Part shown: piece after piece, positions 18,316-25,700 of the stretch | Numbering within the stretch: the first letter of the stretch is position 1 | Layout of the letters: each line of letters opens with the position of its first letter | Assembly: GCF_002979865.1 (NCBI RefSeq) | Contig: NZ_PCPZ01000001.1 | Span: 806,001-870,000, forward strand | DNA from: Arthrobacter sp. MYb214 | GTDB taxonomy: Bacteria > Actinomycetota > Actinomycetes > Actinomycetales > Micrococcaceae | DNA: 64,000 nucleotides | Reading direction: 5' to 3' | Program-made: the position numbers and the translations under genes | Notes under the pieces: model-generated | What the model saw: only the letters and a program-made list of their open reading frames with translations | What the model was told of the DNA's origin: nothing | Databases searched by the model: none

Positions 18316-18388
18316 GCGGACATAGCTCAGCTGGTAGAGCGCAACCTTGCCAAGGTTGAGGTCGCGAGTTCGAACCTCGTTGTCCGCT
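18316..18388 (+). tRNA. tRNA-Gly(GCC), copy 1, variant acceptor stem
   Basis: A 73-nt cloverleaf with acceptor stem GCGGACA/TGTCCGC, anticodon stem CAACC/GGTTG, loop TTGCCAA (anticodon GCC) and T arm GCGAG-TTCGAAC-CTCGT. CCA is not encoded. It differs from the other six Gly copies only by a paired change in the acceptor stem (A-T instead of T-A at pair 5:68). Confidence 0.96.
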
Positions 18389-18442
18389 CGCAAAAAGATT
18401 CACCGACTAGGTAAAACTAGTCACTCTGACTTCGGTCAGTAT

Positions 18443-18513
18443 GGTGGGGTGGCCGAGAGGCGAGGCAGCGGCCTGCAAAGCCGTATACGCGGGTTCGAAT
18501 CCCGTCCCCACCT
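18443..18513 (+). tRNA. tRNA-Cys(GCA)
   Basis: A 71-nt cloverleaf with acceptor stem GGTGGGG/CCCCACC, anticodon stem GCGGC/GCCGT, loop CTGCAAA (anticodon GCA) and T arm GCGGG-TTCGAAT-CCCGT. CCA is not encoded. Confidence 0.95.
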
Positions 18514-18540
18514 CGCAATGAAGATTGCTTGATCTTTTTT

Positions 18541-18612
18541 GCGCGATTGGCGCAGCGGTAGCGCGCTTCCCTGACACGGAAGAGGTCACTGGTTCGATCC
18601 CAGTATCGCGCA
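18541..18612 (+). tRNA. tRNA-Val(GAC), copy 1
   Basis: A 72-nt cloverleaf with acceptor stem GCGCGAT/ATCGCGC, anticodon stem CTTCC/GGAAG, loop CTGACAC (anticodon GAC) and T arm ACTGG-TTCGATC-CCAGT. Confidence 0.96.
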
Positions 18613-18657
18613 CGGAATCATGGTTCACCAGACCATGGATCTAATAACTAAATATAT

Positions 18658-18730
18658 GCGGTCATAGCTCAGCTGGTAGAGCGCAACCTTGCCAAGGTTG
18701 AGGTCGCGAGTTCGAACCTCGTTGACCGCT
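18658..18730 (+). tRNA. tRNA-Gly(GCC), copy 2
   Basis: A 73-nt cloverleaf with acceptor stem GCGGTCA/TGACCGC and anticodon GCC. It lies 45 nt after tRNA-Val copy 1 in a Val-Gly pair that is repeated once downstream. Confidence 0.96.
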
Positions 18731-18784
18731 CTGTGAATTCATAAGGCAATTTTGAATTCTGTCGAGATTCCTTGCGAATCTTCG

Positions 18785-18856
18785 GCGCGATTGGCGCAGC
18801 GGTAGCGCGCTTCCCTGACACGGAAGAGGTCACTGGTTCGATCCCAGTATCGCGCA
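18785..18856 (+). tRNA. tRNA-Val(GAC), copy 2
   Basis: Identical in sequence to tRNA-Val copy 1. The spacer to the next tRNA-Gly is also nearly identical to the first one, so the Val-Gly block has been duplicated. Confidence 0.96.
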
Positions 18857-18901
18857 CGGAATCATGGTTCACCAGACCATGGATCTACTAATTAAATATA
18901 T

Positions 18902-18974
18902 GCGGTCATAGCTCAGCTGGTAGAGCGCAACCTTGCCAAGGTTGAGGTCGCGAGTTCGAACCTCGTTGACCGCT
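18902..18974 (+). tRNA. tRNA-Gly(GCC), copy 3
   Basis: Identical to copy 2 (acceptor GCGGTCA/TGACCGC, anticodon GCC). It is the first unit of the 95-bp tandem array. Confidence 0.96.
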
Positions 18975-18996
18975 CCAAATAATTGAATATAGTTTT

Positions 18997-19069
18997 GCGG
19001 TCATAGCTCAGCTGGTAGAGCGCAACCTTGCCAAGGTTGAGGTCGCGAGTTCGAACCTCGTTGACCGCT
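18997..19069 (+). tRNA. tRNA-Gly(GCC), copy 4
   Basis: Identical to copy 3. It is the second unit of the array, separated by a 22-nt AT-rich spacer. Confidence 0.96.
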
Positions 19070-19091
19070 CCAAATAATTGAATATAGTTTT

Positions 19092-19164
19092 GCGGTCATA
19101 GCTCAGCTGGTAGAGCGCAACCTTGCCAAGGTTGAGGTCGCGAGTTCGAACCTCGTTGACCGCT
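19092..19164 (+). tRNA. tRNA-Gly(GCC), copy 5
   Basis: Identical to copy 3. Third unit of the array. Confidence 0.96.
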
Positions 19165-19186
19165 CCAAATAATTGAATATAGTTAT

Positions 19187-19259
19187 GCGGTCATAGCTCA
19201 GCTGGTAGAGCGCAACCTTGCCAAGGTTGAGGTCGCGAGTTCGAACCTCGTTGACCGCT
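19187..19259 (+). tRNA. tRNA-Gly(GCC), copy 6
   Basis: Identical to copy 3. Fourth unit; the spacer before it has one T-to-A change. Confidence 0.96.
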
Positions 19260-19281
19260 CCAAATAATTGAATATAGTTTT

Positions 19282-19354
19282 GCGGTCATAGCTCAGCTGG
19301 TAGAGCGCAACCTTGCCAAGGTTGAGGTCGCGAGTTCGAACCTCGTTGACCGCT
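19282..19354 (+). tRNA. tRNA-Gly(GCC), copy 7
   Basis: Identical to copy 3. Last unit, followed directly by a strong terminator hairpin. Confidence 0.96.
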
Positions 19355-19360
19355 CCAAAT

Positions 19361-19395
19361 AAAGATGGGAATCACTTTTCGTGATTCCCATCTTT
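19361..19395 (+). terminator. Terminator of the tRNA cluster
   Basis: A perfect 15-bp stem (AAAGATGGGAATCAC / GTGATTCCCATCTTT) with a 5-nt TTTTC loop, followed by GCTTT. Confidence 0.92.
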
Positions 19396-19594
19396 GCTTT
19401 AACCATCGTTCCAGGCGGCCACCACTTCCCTGACTAGTAAATAGCTAACCTGTGTGCAATCTGACAGCCACCAGCAAAACACCTAGGCAACTGGGGAAAT
19501 GTCCCTAATGCACTTCCATGCGTTGGCCTGAGCCTTTAGGGTGGGTAGTAGTTGTGGAGCTACAGGGGTTCCCACAGACGAATGGAGGTGCAGC

Positions 19595-19804
19595 ATGGCA
19601 GGATTTGATGATCTGCGTGGCAAGGCAGAGGAATTCGCCAAGGAGAACCCGGAGCAGGTATCCCAGGGTATCGAACAGGCTGGTGATTTTGTCGATGACA
19701 AGACCGGCGGCAAGTTCGCCGAGCAGGTAGACGGTGTCCAGCAGGGCGCTGGCGACTACCTCAATGGCCTTGGCGGAGACGAAGGCGAGAATAACGAGGC
19801 CTAA
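19595..19804 (+). CDS. MT0933-like antitoxin-family small protein
   Basis: A 69-residue acidic protein beginning MAGFDDLRGKAEEFAKENPE, with DFVDDKTGGKFAEQVDGVQ and a short acidic tail. This pattern belongs to the MT0933/Rv0909-type antitoxin family (also resembling CsbD-like stress proteins). The start follows a strong GGAGGTG ribosome site. In mycobacteria the partner toxin (Rv0910 type) is adjacent; here neither neighbour looks like one, so the label antitoxin is only a family name. A terminator lies 38 nt after the stop, making it a single-gene unit. Confidence 0.72.
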   Translation: MAGFDDLRGKAEEFAKENPEQVSQGIEQAGDFVDDKTGGKFAEQVDGVQQGAGDYLNGLGGDEGENNEA

Positions 19805-19842
19805 TTCCTCGACGCACTCCCCTCGGCTTGCCCGAGCATCCT

Positions 19843-19874
19843 GGGAAGGTACCGACCGAGGTCGGTACCTTCCC
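19843..19874 (+). terminator. Terminator after the antitoxin-like gene
   Basis: A perfect 14-bp stem (GGGAAGGTACCGAC / GTCGGTACCTTCCC) with a 4-nt loop, followed by TGCTTT. Confidence 0.9.
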
Positions 19875-19949
19875 TGCTTTAACGTCATATCAGGGGAATT
19901 AATTCATGCCGATTTTCGGCCAACCGGCGCCACCCTGTAGAAAAAGAGT

Positions 19950-21137
19950 ATGACTCGTCACACGCCCCCAGATGGAGCTGGCCTTTTCCATTCCGTGCTT
20001 GCGGGATTGATCACCACCATGGTGGGGTTTGTAGCATCCTTCGCCGTCGTACTGGCCGGATTATTCCAGGTCGGAGCTTCTAGCGAACAGGCCGCCTCAG
20101 GCTTATTCGTCCTGTCCCTCTGCATAGGCCTGAGCACCATTGCGCTTTCGCTGCGATACCGCCAGCCGATCAGCATTGCATGGTCCACTCCCGGTGCCGC
20201 GATGCTCGCCTCACTGGCTCCCGGAGTGTTCGGGTTCAATCAGGCAGTGGGGGCATTCATCGTCAGCGGCGCACTGATCATGTTGACCGGTCTGGTACCG
20301 TCCTTGCACCGGCTGCTCACTCGTATTCCGGTCCCAATTGCCCAAGGCATGCTCGCCGGTGTCTTGATCCCGCTGTGCCTGAAACCATTTACAGCCGTGG
20401 CCAGCATCCCGTTGCCCGCGTTGGGTATCCTCCTGGTGTTCTTCGTCGGGCTCAGGATCCTTCCGAAATTCGCTGTAGCGCTGAGCATGCTGGCGGCGGT
20501 GGGGTTCGGCCTATGGCATATTGGACGCACCGCGACGTGGGATTCACTCGAAGTTCTTCCGCAGCTGCAGTGGGTCGGTCCTGAATTCTCCTGGCAGGCC
20601 ATTGCCAGCATCAGCGTTCCGTTGTTCGTGGTGACGATGGCATCGCAGAATATTCCGGGCGTGGCCGTGCTCAGCTCCTTCGGGTACACAGCGCCGTGGC
20701 GCCCCACCATGCTGGCGACCGGAGTGGGGTCGGCTAGCGGCGCGTTCTTCGGCGGGCATGCCATCAACCTGGCGGCAATCACCGCGGCGCTGGCTGCCGG
20801 AGAGCAGGCCGGCCCGGACCCCCGGCTGCGCTGGCGGGCGGCGGCGAGTTCAGGCGTCTTCTACTTGGTCTTCGGTGCCTTGAGCGCGCTGATCGTATCG
20901 GTGGCCAGCGCCTCGCCCGAGGGGCTGTTCCAGGCGGCGGCGGGCTTGGCGTTGCTGGCAACACTCGCCAATGCGCTGCTCGGAGCGATGGCCGATTCCT
21001 CCTGGCGGTTGAGCGCATTGGCCACGGTCCTGGTCGCTGCCGGCAATCTCACGCTCTTCGGGATCGGCGGTGCCTTCTGGGCCTTGGTGGCAGGGCTCTT
21101 AACGCACTTCATCGTCGAGCGCAGGGCTCGACGATGA
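19950..21137 (+). CDS. Benzoate/H+ symporter BenE-family transporter
   Basis: A 395-residue membrane protein of about 12 hydrophobic segments. The BenE-type signature is visible in QPISIAWSTPGAAML, ASQNIPGVAVLSSFGYTAPWRP and GGHAINLAAITAAL. BenE proteins import benzoate or similar aromatic acids with protons. No aromatic-degradation genes are near, so the substrate is open. TAGAAA lies 6 nt before the ATG and AAAGAG overlaps it, so the start could be leaderless or use a weak ribosome site. The last codons form half of an inverted repeat. Confidence 0.85.
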   Translation: MTRHTPPDGAGLFHSVLAGLITTMVGFVASFAVVLAGLFQVGASSEQAASGLFVLSLCIGLSTIALSLRYRQPISIAWSTPGAAMLASLAPGVFGFNQAVGAFIVSGALIMLTGLVPSLHRLLTRIPVPIAQGMLAGVLIPLCLKPFTAVASIPLPALGILLVFFVGLRILPKFAVALSMLAAVGFGLWHIGRTATWDSLEVLPQLQWVGPEFSWQAIASISVPLFVVTMASQNIPGVAVLSSFGYTAPWRPTMLATGVGSASGAFFGGHAINLAAITAALAAGEQAGPDPRLRWRAAASSGVFYLVFGALSALIVSVASASPEGLFQAAAGLALLATLANALLGAMADSSWRLSALATVLVAAGNLTLFGIGGAFWALVAGLLTHFIVERRARR

Positions 21138-21140
21138 AGT
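21106..21140. terminator. Inverted repeat overlapping the end of benE-like gene
   Basis: A perfect 15-bp stem (ACTTCATCGTCGAGC / GCTCGACGATGAAGT) with a 5-nt loop; the stop codon lies inside the second arm. It lies between convergent genes, so it may terminate both, but there is no T run. Confidence 0.6.
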
Positions 21141-21161
21141 GGCGGGACCGGTGTTTCCGGC

Positions 21162-22202
21162 TTAGAGCGCTGGTTCTCCAACTTGGCCTTCACGAGCCAA
21201 AGCGGTCAGGCGCGAGACGGCGCGGAAGTACTTTTTCTGGTAGCCGCCGGACATCATTTCCGGGGTGAACAGTTCGCTGAATGGCTTGCCTGAGGCAACG
21301 ATTGGCACGTCCTTGTCGTACAGGCGGTCAGCAAGAACCACGAAACGCAGGGCGATGGCCTGATCGGTGATGGTATCCACGTTGTGCAGAACCAGCACAT
21401 CAGTCTCGGAAAGCAACTGGCGGTAACGCGACGGGTGAACCTTCGAAAGGTGAGCCACCAGATCGTCGAAGTTGTCATCGGCCAAGGTCTTGTCCGGGTA
21501 GCGATCCAGGGCGAATGCCTCGATGCTCGCATCGTCCAAGGGCTCGGGGGCATCGGGCAGGCCACGGTGGCGGAAGTCTTCGCCTTCGACGCGGTGCACG
21601 TCGAACTGCTCTGACAGGGTCTTGATTTCACGCTGGAAATCCACTGCCGCGAAGCGCCCCTCGCCCAGCGCACCAGGCAGGGTGTTGGAGGTTGCAGCCA
21701 GCTTCACGCCAGCATCGGACAGCTCGCGCATCAACCGGGACATCAGCACGGTGTCCCCCGGATCATCCAGTTCGAACTCGTCGATGCAGACCAGCGAGTA
21801 TTGGCTGAGCACTTCAACGGTCTGGCGGAAGGACAGCGCGCCAACCAGGTTGGTGTACTCAACGAAGGTGCCGAAGGCCTTGCGGCCCGGGGCTGCATGC
21901 CACAGGGAGGCGAGCAGGTGGGTCTTGCCCACGCCGAAGCCGCCATCGAGGTAGATGCCGTTCTTGGTTTCCTTCTTCTTGCCGAAAAGCTTGGAGAAGA
22001 ACGAACCGGAGTTGTTCTTGCCCACGGTTTCTGCGAAAGCCTTGAGCTTATTGACGGCTTCGGTCTGCGAAGGCTGGTTAGGATCCGGGCGATAGGTATT
22101 GAAGGACACTTCACCAAAGCGGTAGGACGGGTGGAATCCGGCCAGCAGTTCTTCGATTGAAAGATTCGGCTTGGTCTCGCTCAGGTGGGTGATCGTCGCC
22201 AT
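21162..22202 (-). CDS. zapE: Cell division protein ZapE (AFG1-like ATPase)
   Basis: A 346-residue ATPase with Walker A GGFGVGKTHLLASLWH, Walker B LVCIDEFELDDPGD, sensor ATSNTLP and the C-terminal LADRLYDKDVPIVASG typical of the AFG1/ZapE family. In E. coli ZapE associates with the division ring; in actinobacteria its task is less clear. I place the start at MATITHLSETK; the open frame upstream is longer, but the extra 39 residues look non-coding. It is convergent with the BenE-type gene and divergent from the rhodanese operon. Confidence 0.85.
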   Translation of the reverse strand: MATITHLSETKPNLSIEELLAGFHPSYRFGEVSFNTYRPDPNQPSQTEAVNKLKAFAETVGKNNSGSFFSKLFGKKKETKNGIYLDGGFGVGKTHLLASLWHAAPGRKAFGTFVEYTNLVGALSFRQTVEVLSQYSLVCIDEFELDDPGDTVLMSRLMRELSDAGVKLAATSNTLPGALGEGRFAAVDFQREIKTLSEQFDVHRVEGEDFRHRGLPDAPEPLDDASIEAFALDRYPDKTLADDNFDDLVAHLSKVHPSRYRQLLSETDVLVLHNVDTITDQAIALRFVVLADRLYDKDVPIVASGKPFSELFTPEMMSGGYQKKYFRAVSRLTALAREGQVGEPAL

Positions 22203-22341
22203 TGGCTGTGGGAGTCCTTCAGTTGATTGCTCAGGAAATGGTCGGGAAGCCGTGGCTTTCCCATCGGCCAGTTTACCTTGAACGCGGCGAATCATTGCCG
22301 AAAATGTCGTAGAGCACACTGGGTTCGCAATGGATGAGGAC

Positions 22342-22347
22342 TAGGCT
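22342..22347 (+). promoter_or_regulatory. Candidate -10 box of the rhodanese operon
   Basis: TAGGCT lies 7 nt before an ATG that opens a 19-codon ORF upstream of the sulfurtransferase gene. The spacing would make that small ORF leaderless. Confidence 0.45.
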
Positions 22348-22354
22348 AGAAGTA

Positions 22355-22414
22355 ATGCCCGTGCCCGCTGTTTCCAGCGTGGCAAAAACTGACACCCGCA
22401 AGGATCGTGATTAG
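22355..22414 (+). CDS. Candidate leaderless 19-codon upstream ORF of the rhodanese gene
   Basis: ATG to TAG encodes [19 protein letters not shown]. It begins 7 nt after a TAGGCT box and stops 2 nt before the ATG of the sulfurtransferase gene, in another frame. Its last codons cover the purine-rich region that would serve as the ribosome site of that gene. Leaderless Cys-rich upstream ORFs regulate sulfur genes, including cysA-type rhodanese genes, in mycobacteria; this one has no Cys codons, so it cannot sense cysteine in that way. It may couple translation by termination and restart, or may be chance. Confidence 0.4.
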   Translation: MPVPAVSSVAKTDTRKDRD

Positions 22415-22416
22415 GA

Positions 22417-23331
22417 ATGTCGTTGTCCGTCGAATCCAACGAGAAATATGCTGCCTATGCTCACCCAGAACGACTGGTTTCCACCCAGTGGGTGGCAGAC
22501 AACCTCGGAGCCGAGAATCTCGTAGTACTGGAATCGGATGAGGACATCTTGCTGTATTCCACTGGCCACGTGCCAGGCGCGCTGAAGATTGACTGGCACA
22601 CGGAGCTGAATGACGAAGTCACGCGCGACTACGTCGACGGCGAAGGCTTCGCACAGCTGATGGCCGCCAAGGGCATCACCCGCGAGTCGACCGTGGTCAT
22701 CTACGGGGACAAGTCCAACTGGTGGGCCGCCTACGCGCTGTGGGTCTTCACACTTTTCGGCCACGAAGATGTCCGCCTGATGGACGGCGGCCGCGACAAG
22801 TGGATCGCTGAAGGCCGCGAGCTGAGCACCGAGAAGCCGGCCGTGACCGCCACCGAATACCCGGTAATCGAGCGCGTCGACTCCGAGATCCGCGCTTTCC
22901 TTCCGGAGGTCCTGAAGCACCTGGGCAACCCGCTGATCGACGTGCGTTCGGCCGAGGAATACACCGGCGAACGTACCCACATGCCGAATTACCCGGAAGA
23001 AGGCGCCCTGCGCGGCGGGCACATTCCAACCGCCGCATCGGTGCCATGGGCCAAGGCTGCGGCCGAGGACGGCACCTTCCGCTCGCGCGGAGAATTGGAA
23101 GCCATCTACCTCGACGGCGCCGGCCTGAAGCCGGGCGACGATGTGGTGGCCTACTGCCGCATCGGTGAACGTTCGAGCCATACCTGGTTCGTGCTCAAGC
23201 ACCTGCTGGGCTTCGAAACCGTGCGCAACTACGACGGTTCATGGACCGAGTGGGGCAACGCGGTTGGCGTGCCCATCGTTCGCGGCGAAGCCGCCGGCGA
23301 GATGCCTGCACAGCGCGGAGCCCGCGCATGA
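22417..23331 (+). CDS. sseA: Thiosulfate sulfurtransferase, two-domain rhodanese
   Basis: Transfers sulfane sulfur from thiosulfate or mercaptopyruvate to thiol acceptors. It is 304 residues with two rhodanese domains. The N-terminal one is inactive ([14 protein letters not shown], with Asp where the active Cys would be), and the C-terminal one has the active-site loop [12 protein letters not shown]. Further landmarks are [21 protein letters not shown] and [13 protein letters not shown]. Its stop overlaps the start of sufE (ATGA), so sulfur delivery to SufE or a related acceptor is plausible. The weak ribosome region overlaps a small upstream ORF. CysA/SseA naming varies between species. Confidence 0.92.
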   Translation: MSLSVESNEKYAAYAHPERLVSTQWVADNLGAENLVVLESDEDILLYSTGHVPGALKIDWHTELNDEVTRDYVDGEGFAQLMAAKGITRESTVVIYGDKSNWWAAYALWVFTLFGHEDVRLMDGGRDKWIAEGRELSTEKPAVTATEYPVIERVDSEIRAFLPEVLKHLGNPLIDVRSAEEYTGERTHMPNYPEEGALRGGHIPTAASVPWAKAAAEDGTFRSRGELEAIYLDGAGLKPGDDVVAYCRIGERSSHTWFVLKHLLGFETVRNYDGSWTEWGNAVGVPIVRGEAAGEMPAQRGARA

Positions 23332-23768
23332 GCCAGCTCCCCGATGCACTGAACGAAATCGTCGAGGAGTTCACCGAGGTGCCCGAGGCCGACCGCTTGG
23401 AACTGCTGCTGGAGTACTCGCGCGAGCTGCCCGAGCTTCCAGCACGCCTGGCTGATCATCCTGAACTATTCGAGCAGGTTGTCGAATGCCAGTCGCCGCT
23501 GTTCTTGGCCGTCGAGGTCTCGGCCGAAGCGAATAACCCGGTGGGACTGTTCTTCTCCGCTCCCCCGGAGGCTCCAACCACCCGCGGCTTCGCCTCGGTG
23601 CTGGCTGCCGGCCTTGACGGCGCGGAGGCCGCAGCGATTCTCGCCGTTCCCGATGACATGCCCCATCAGCTGGGTCTGACCCGTGCGCTGTCGCCGTTGC
23701 GCATGCGCGGCATGACCGCCATGCTCGGCCGCATTAAGCGCCAGATCTCAGAGCAGCTGCCTGCGTAG
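23328..23768 (+). CDS. sufE: SufE-family sulfur acceptor protein
   Basis: A 146-residue SufE-like protein. SufE takes sulfur from a donor onto a conserved Cys for iron-sulfur assembly; the expected Cys is in [13 protein letters not shown] (about residue 51). Other family features are [13 protein letters not shown] and the C-terminal [20 protein letters not shown]. The ATG overlaps the rhodanese stop by 4 nt, which indicates translational coupling and a shared sulfur-relay role. Pairing with a rhodanese rather than SufS is common in actinobacteria. Confidence 0.88.
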   Translation: MSQLPDALNEIVEEFTEVPEADRLELLLEYSRELPELPARLADHPELFEQVVECQSPLFLAVEVSAEANNPVGLFFSAPPEAPTTRGFASVLAAGLDGAEAAAILAVPDDMPHQLGLTRALSPLRMRGMTAMLGRIKRQISEQLPA

Positions 23769-23825
23769 GTTTTGCATCGAACGCAGCTAGAAGCCAATAA
23801 GCAGTAGTTAAGGATCCCCAAGCAC

Positions 23826-24329
23826 GTGGGCAAGAAGAAGCAGGCCGCCTCCACCCCGGCGACCGCCGCGCTGGATGCGGCAGGTATCAGCTATGTAGCG
23901 CACAGCTATGCGCATAGCGACTTGGCCGAAAGCTACGGCGCCGAAGCAGCCGAGCAATTGGGTGCCAGTGGCGACCGGGTCTTCAAGACCCTGATGGTCT
24001 CCACCGGGGCCAACGCCGCCCAGGATCTGGCCGTCGCAGTGGTGCCAGTGAATGCGAAGCTGGATCTGAAGGCGATTGGCACCGCGTTGGGCAAGAAGAA
24101 GGCGCAGATGGCTGACAAGGCTGCCGCCCAGCGACGCAGCGGCTATGTCCTGGGCGGGATTTCCCCGTTCGGGCAGCGCCAGAAAACCGCTACCGTCATT
24201 GACTCCAGTGCGCAGCAGTTCGAGACGGTATTCATTTCTGGCGGGCGCCGCGGTTTCAGCCTGGAGATCGCTCCGCGAGATGCCGCGAAGGCGACCGGAG
24301 CCATTTGGGCGCCGATCGCCTCCGGCTAG
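23826..24329 (+). CDS. ybaK: Cys-tRNA(Pro)/Cys-tRNA(Cys) deacylase YbaK
   Basis: A 167-residue YbaK/EbsC-type editing enzyme that hydrolyses mischarged Cys-tRNA(Pro). Motifs are HSYAHSDLAESYGAEAAEQLG, DRVFKTLMV (catalytic Lys), VVPVNAKLDLKAI, and GYVLGGISPFGQR, the diagnostic GG-SPFG loop. It starts with GTG after an AAGGA site 12 nt away. A terminator shared with the next, convergent gene follows. Confidence 0.92.
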   Translation: MGKKKQAASTPATAALDAAGISYVAHSYAHSDLAESYGAEAAEQLGASGDRVFKTLMVSTGANAAQDLAVAVVPVNAKLDLKAIGTALGKKKAQMADKAAAQRRSGYVLGGISPFGQRQKTATVIDSSAQQFETVFISGGRRGFSLEIAPRDAAKATGAIWAPIASG

Positions 24330-24345
24330 ACAGCGATTGGCCAAA

Positions 24346-24403
24346 AAAGGGCCCTGCCTGCGGGATCGAGATCTGTTGATCGTTCTCGCGGGCAGGGCCC
24401 TTT
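24346..24403. terminator. Bidirectional terminator between ybaK and hydrolase
   Basis: A perfect 13-bp outer stem (AAAGGGCCCTGCC / GGCAGGGCCCTTT), with an inner, partly paired extension, lies between two convergent genes. Confidence 0.88.
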
Positions 24404-24414
24404 GCCGCCTTGGG

Positions 24415-25638
24415 CTATTGGACTTGAGGCAGCGGCATGCGCTTGCTCAAGAAGTCGGTGATCGCCCGGGCAAAACCCTGTGGATCCACATTCGGCTCAC
24501 GCGTGTGCCCTGCCTTGGCAAAGGTCTTGAGCGTGACCAAATCCGGGCGCAGCGCCGCCAGTTTCAAGCTCGGGCCATTAGGGACGAACTCGTCATCACG
24601 GCTGTGCATTATCAGCGTCGGGAATTTCAATTCGTCCGCGCGGTCCACCCAATTCAACCGGCGCAGATTGACCGGGGCCGCTTGGCCGGTGACCCAGCGC
24701 CCTGCCTTATTGGACAGCAGCCACTGGCCGAACAGGCCCACCGATTGCGGGATCTTATTGGCCCGGGCCTGGTGCGAAAGCACATCTACCCAATTGATTA
24801 CCGGGCCGACCAGCATGAGCGAGTCAATATGGTGGGCCAGCTTGCTCCGATCGGCGGCCTGCAGGCTGATGGCACCTCCCATGGACCAGCCCAGCAAGAT
24901 GATCTGCTTCGCTCCGCGGTCCAGTGCGAATTGGATACCCGATTCCACGTCATGCCATTCGGTATCGCCCAGACCGTAGCGGCCATCCGGGGCGCTCGGA
25001 GCCAAACCGTCATTGCGGTAGCTCATCAGCAAGGTCGTAACCCCGAGTTCGCTCAAGGCAGGCAGCGCCCGAATGGTCTCATTACGTCGGGCGCCTCGGC
25101 CGTGCACGCCAATCACCCAGACATCTTCGTTCGTGGAGCCACGCACCAGCCAGGCTGGACCGTCGCCGCCATCCAGGGGCACGACTACGTCTTCTGCGTC
25201 AAAGCCCAGGTCCGCGGGGTGCTCGTAAATTGCCCCGGATAGGTTGCCGCGGCGTACTCCCTGGAGGGTGCCGTGATAGATCTTCTCGATTTTGCGCGCC
25301 ACCAGGCGGGATTTGCCCGGAACGGCTTCCGGCGCGGAAAGCCGCAGCGCGCAGGAGTCGAATTCGGTGAGGAAGCTGCACGGACCAGGTTCGCTGGTAT
25401 CGGCGTCCTTGTTGAAATGCAACCAGAGTTTGCCCTCGGCATCGGTGACGACCTCCCGGATGATGCTGTTGCCGGTGCGGCGTTCTTCCGGGGTCACTAC
25501 ACGTCGGGCGAAGTAACCGGCGAGCGCTGATACGCTGGCGGCCACCAGGGAACCAGCGCCCAGTCCCAGCCCAACCCCAATCAGGGTTGCAGGCACTGCG
25601 CTGCGGGGTTGCATGGTATCTACGATGTTCCGAGCCAT
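24415..25638 (-). CDS. Alpha/beta hydrolase, membrane-anchored
   Basis: A 407-residue protein with one N-terminal hydrophobic segment (about residues 15-40) and an alpha/beta hydrolase domain. The nucleophile elbow is GWSMGGAIS, preceded by the HGRGARRNET oxyanion-loop region. The catalytic Asp is in MHSRDDEFVPNG and the His in AGHTREPNV, so the triad is complete. The family resembles actinobacterial YqkD/BAAT-like hydrolases; the substrate is unknown. I chose MARNIVDTMQ as the start because upstream frame translation does not look coding. It is divergent from msrB. Confidence 0.82.
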   Translation of the reverse strand: MARNIVDTMQPRSAVPATLIGVGLGLGAGSLVAASVSALAGYFARRVVTPEERRTGNSIIREVVTDAEGKLWLHFNKDADTSEPGPCSFLTEFDSCALRLSAPEAVPGKSRLVARKIEKIYHGTLQGVRRGNLSGAIYEHPADLGFDAEDVVVPLDGGDGPAWLVRGSTNEDVWVIGVHGRGARRNETIRALPALSELGVTTLLMSYRNDGLAPSAPDGRYGLGDTEWHDVESGIQFALDRGAKQIILLGWSMGGAISLQAADRSKLAHHIDSLMLVGPVINWVDVLSHQARANKIPQSVGLFGQWLLSNKAGRWVTGQAAPVNLRRLNWVDRADELKFPTLIMHSRDDEFVPNGPSLKLAALRPDLVTLKTFAKAGHTREPNVDPQGFARAITDFLSKRMPLPQVQ

Positions 25639-25700
25639 GTTTTCATCTTTCCATGACCTGGCCCGGGAATCATCTAGCCTGCTCAAGCGTTTTATATTGC

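Larger units (their letters stand above)
18902..19360 (+). repeat. 95-bp tandem repeat of tRNA-Gly gene plus spacer
   Basis: Five units begin at 18902, 18997, 19092, 19187 and 19282, an exact 95-bp period. Each is a 73-nt tRNA-Gly(GCC) gene followed by the 22-nt spacer CCAAATAATTGAATATAGTTTT (split here as CCAAATAATTG and AATATAGTTTT); one spacer has a single base change. The last spacer is cut short by the terminator. The near identity of units and spacers points to recent unequal crossing-over. Confidence 0.95.

Noticed and set aside
18407-18872. Minus-strand ORFs reading MNHDSVRDTGIEPVTSSVSG through the tRNA region
   Set aside because: They are antisense translations of the tRNA-Val and neighbouring tRNA genes, a known annotation artefact; the repeated sequence only reflects the repeated tRNAs.
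18902-19360. Regularly spaced repeats that might suggest a CRISPR array
   Set aside because: The 73-nt units are complete tRNA-Gly genes and the 22-nt spacers are nearly identical, whereas CRISPR spacers are unique. No cas genes are near.
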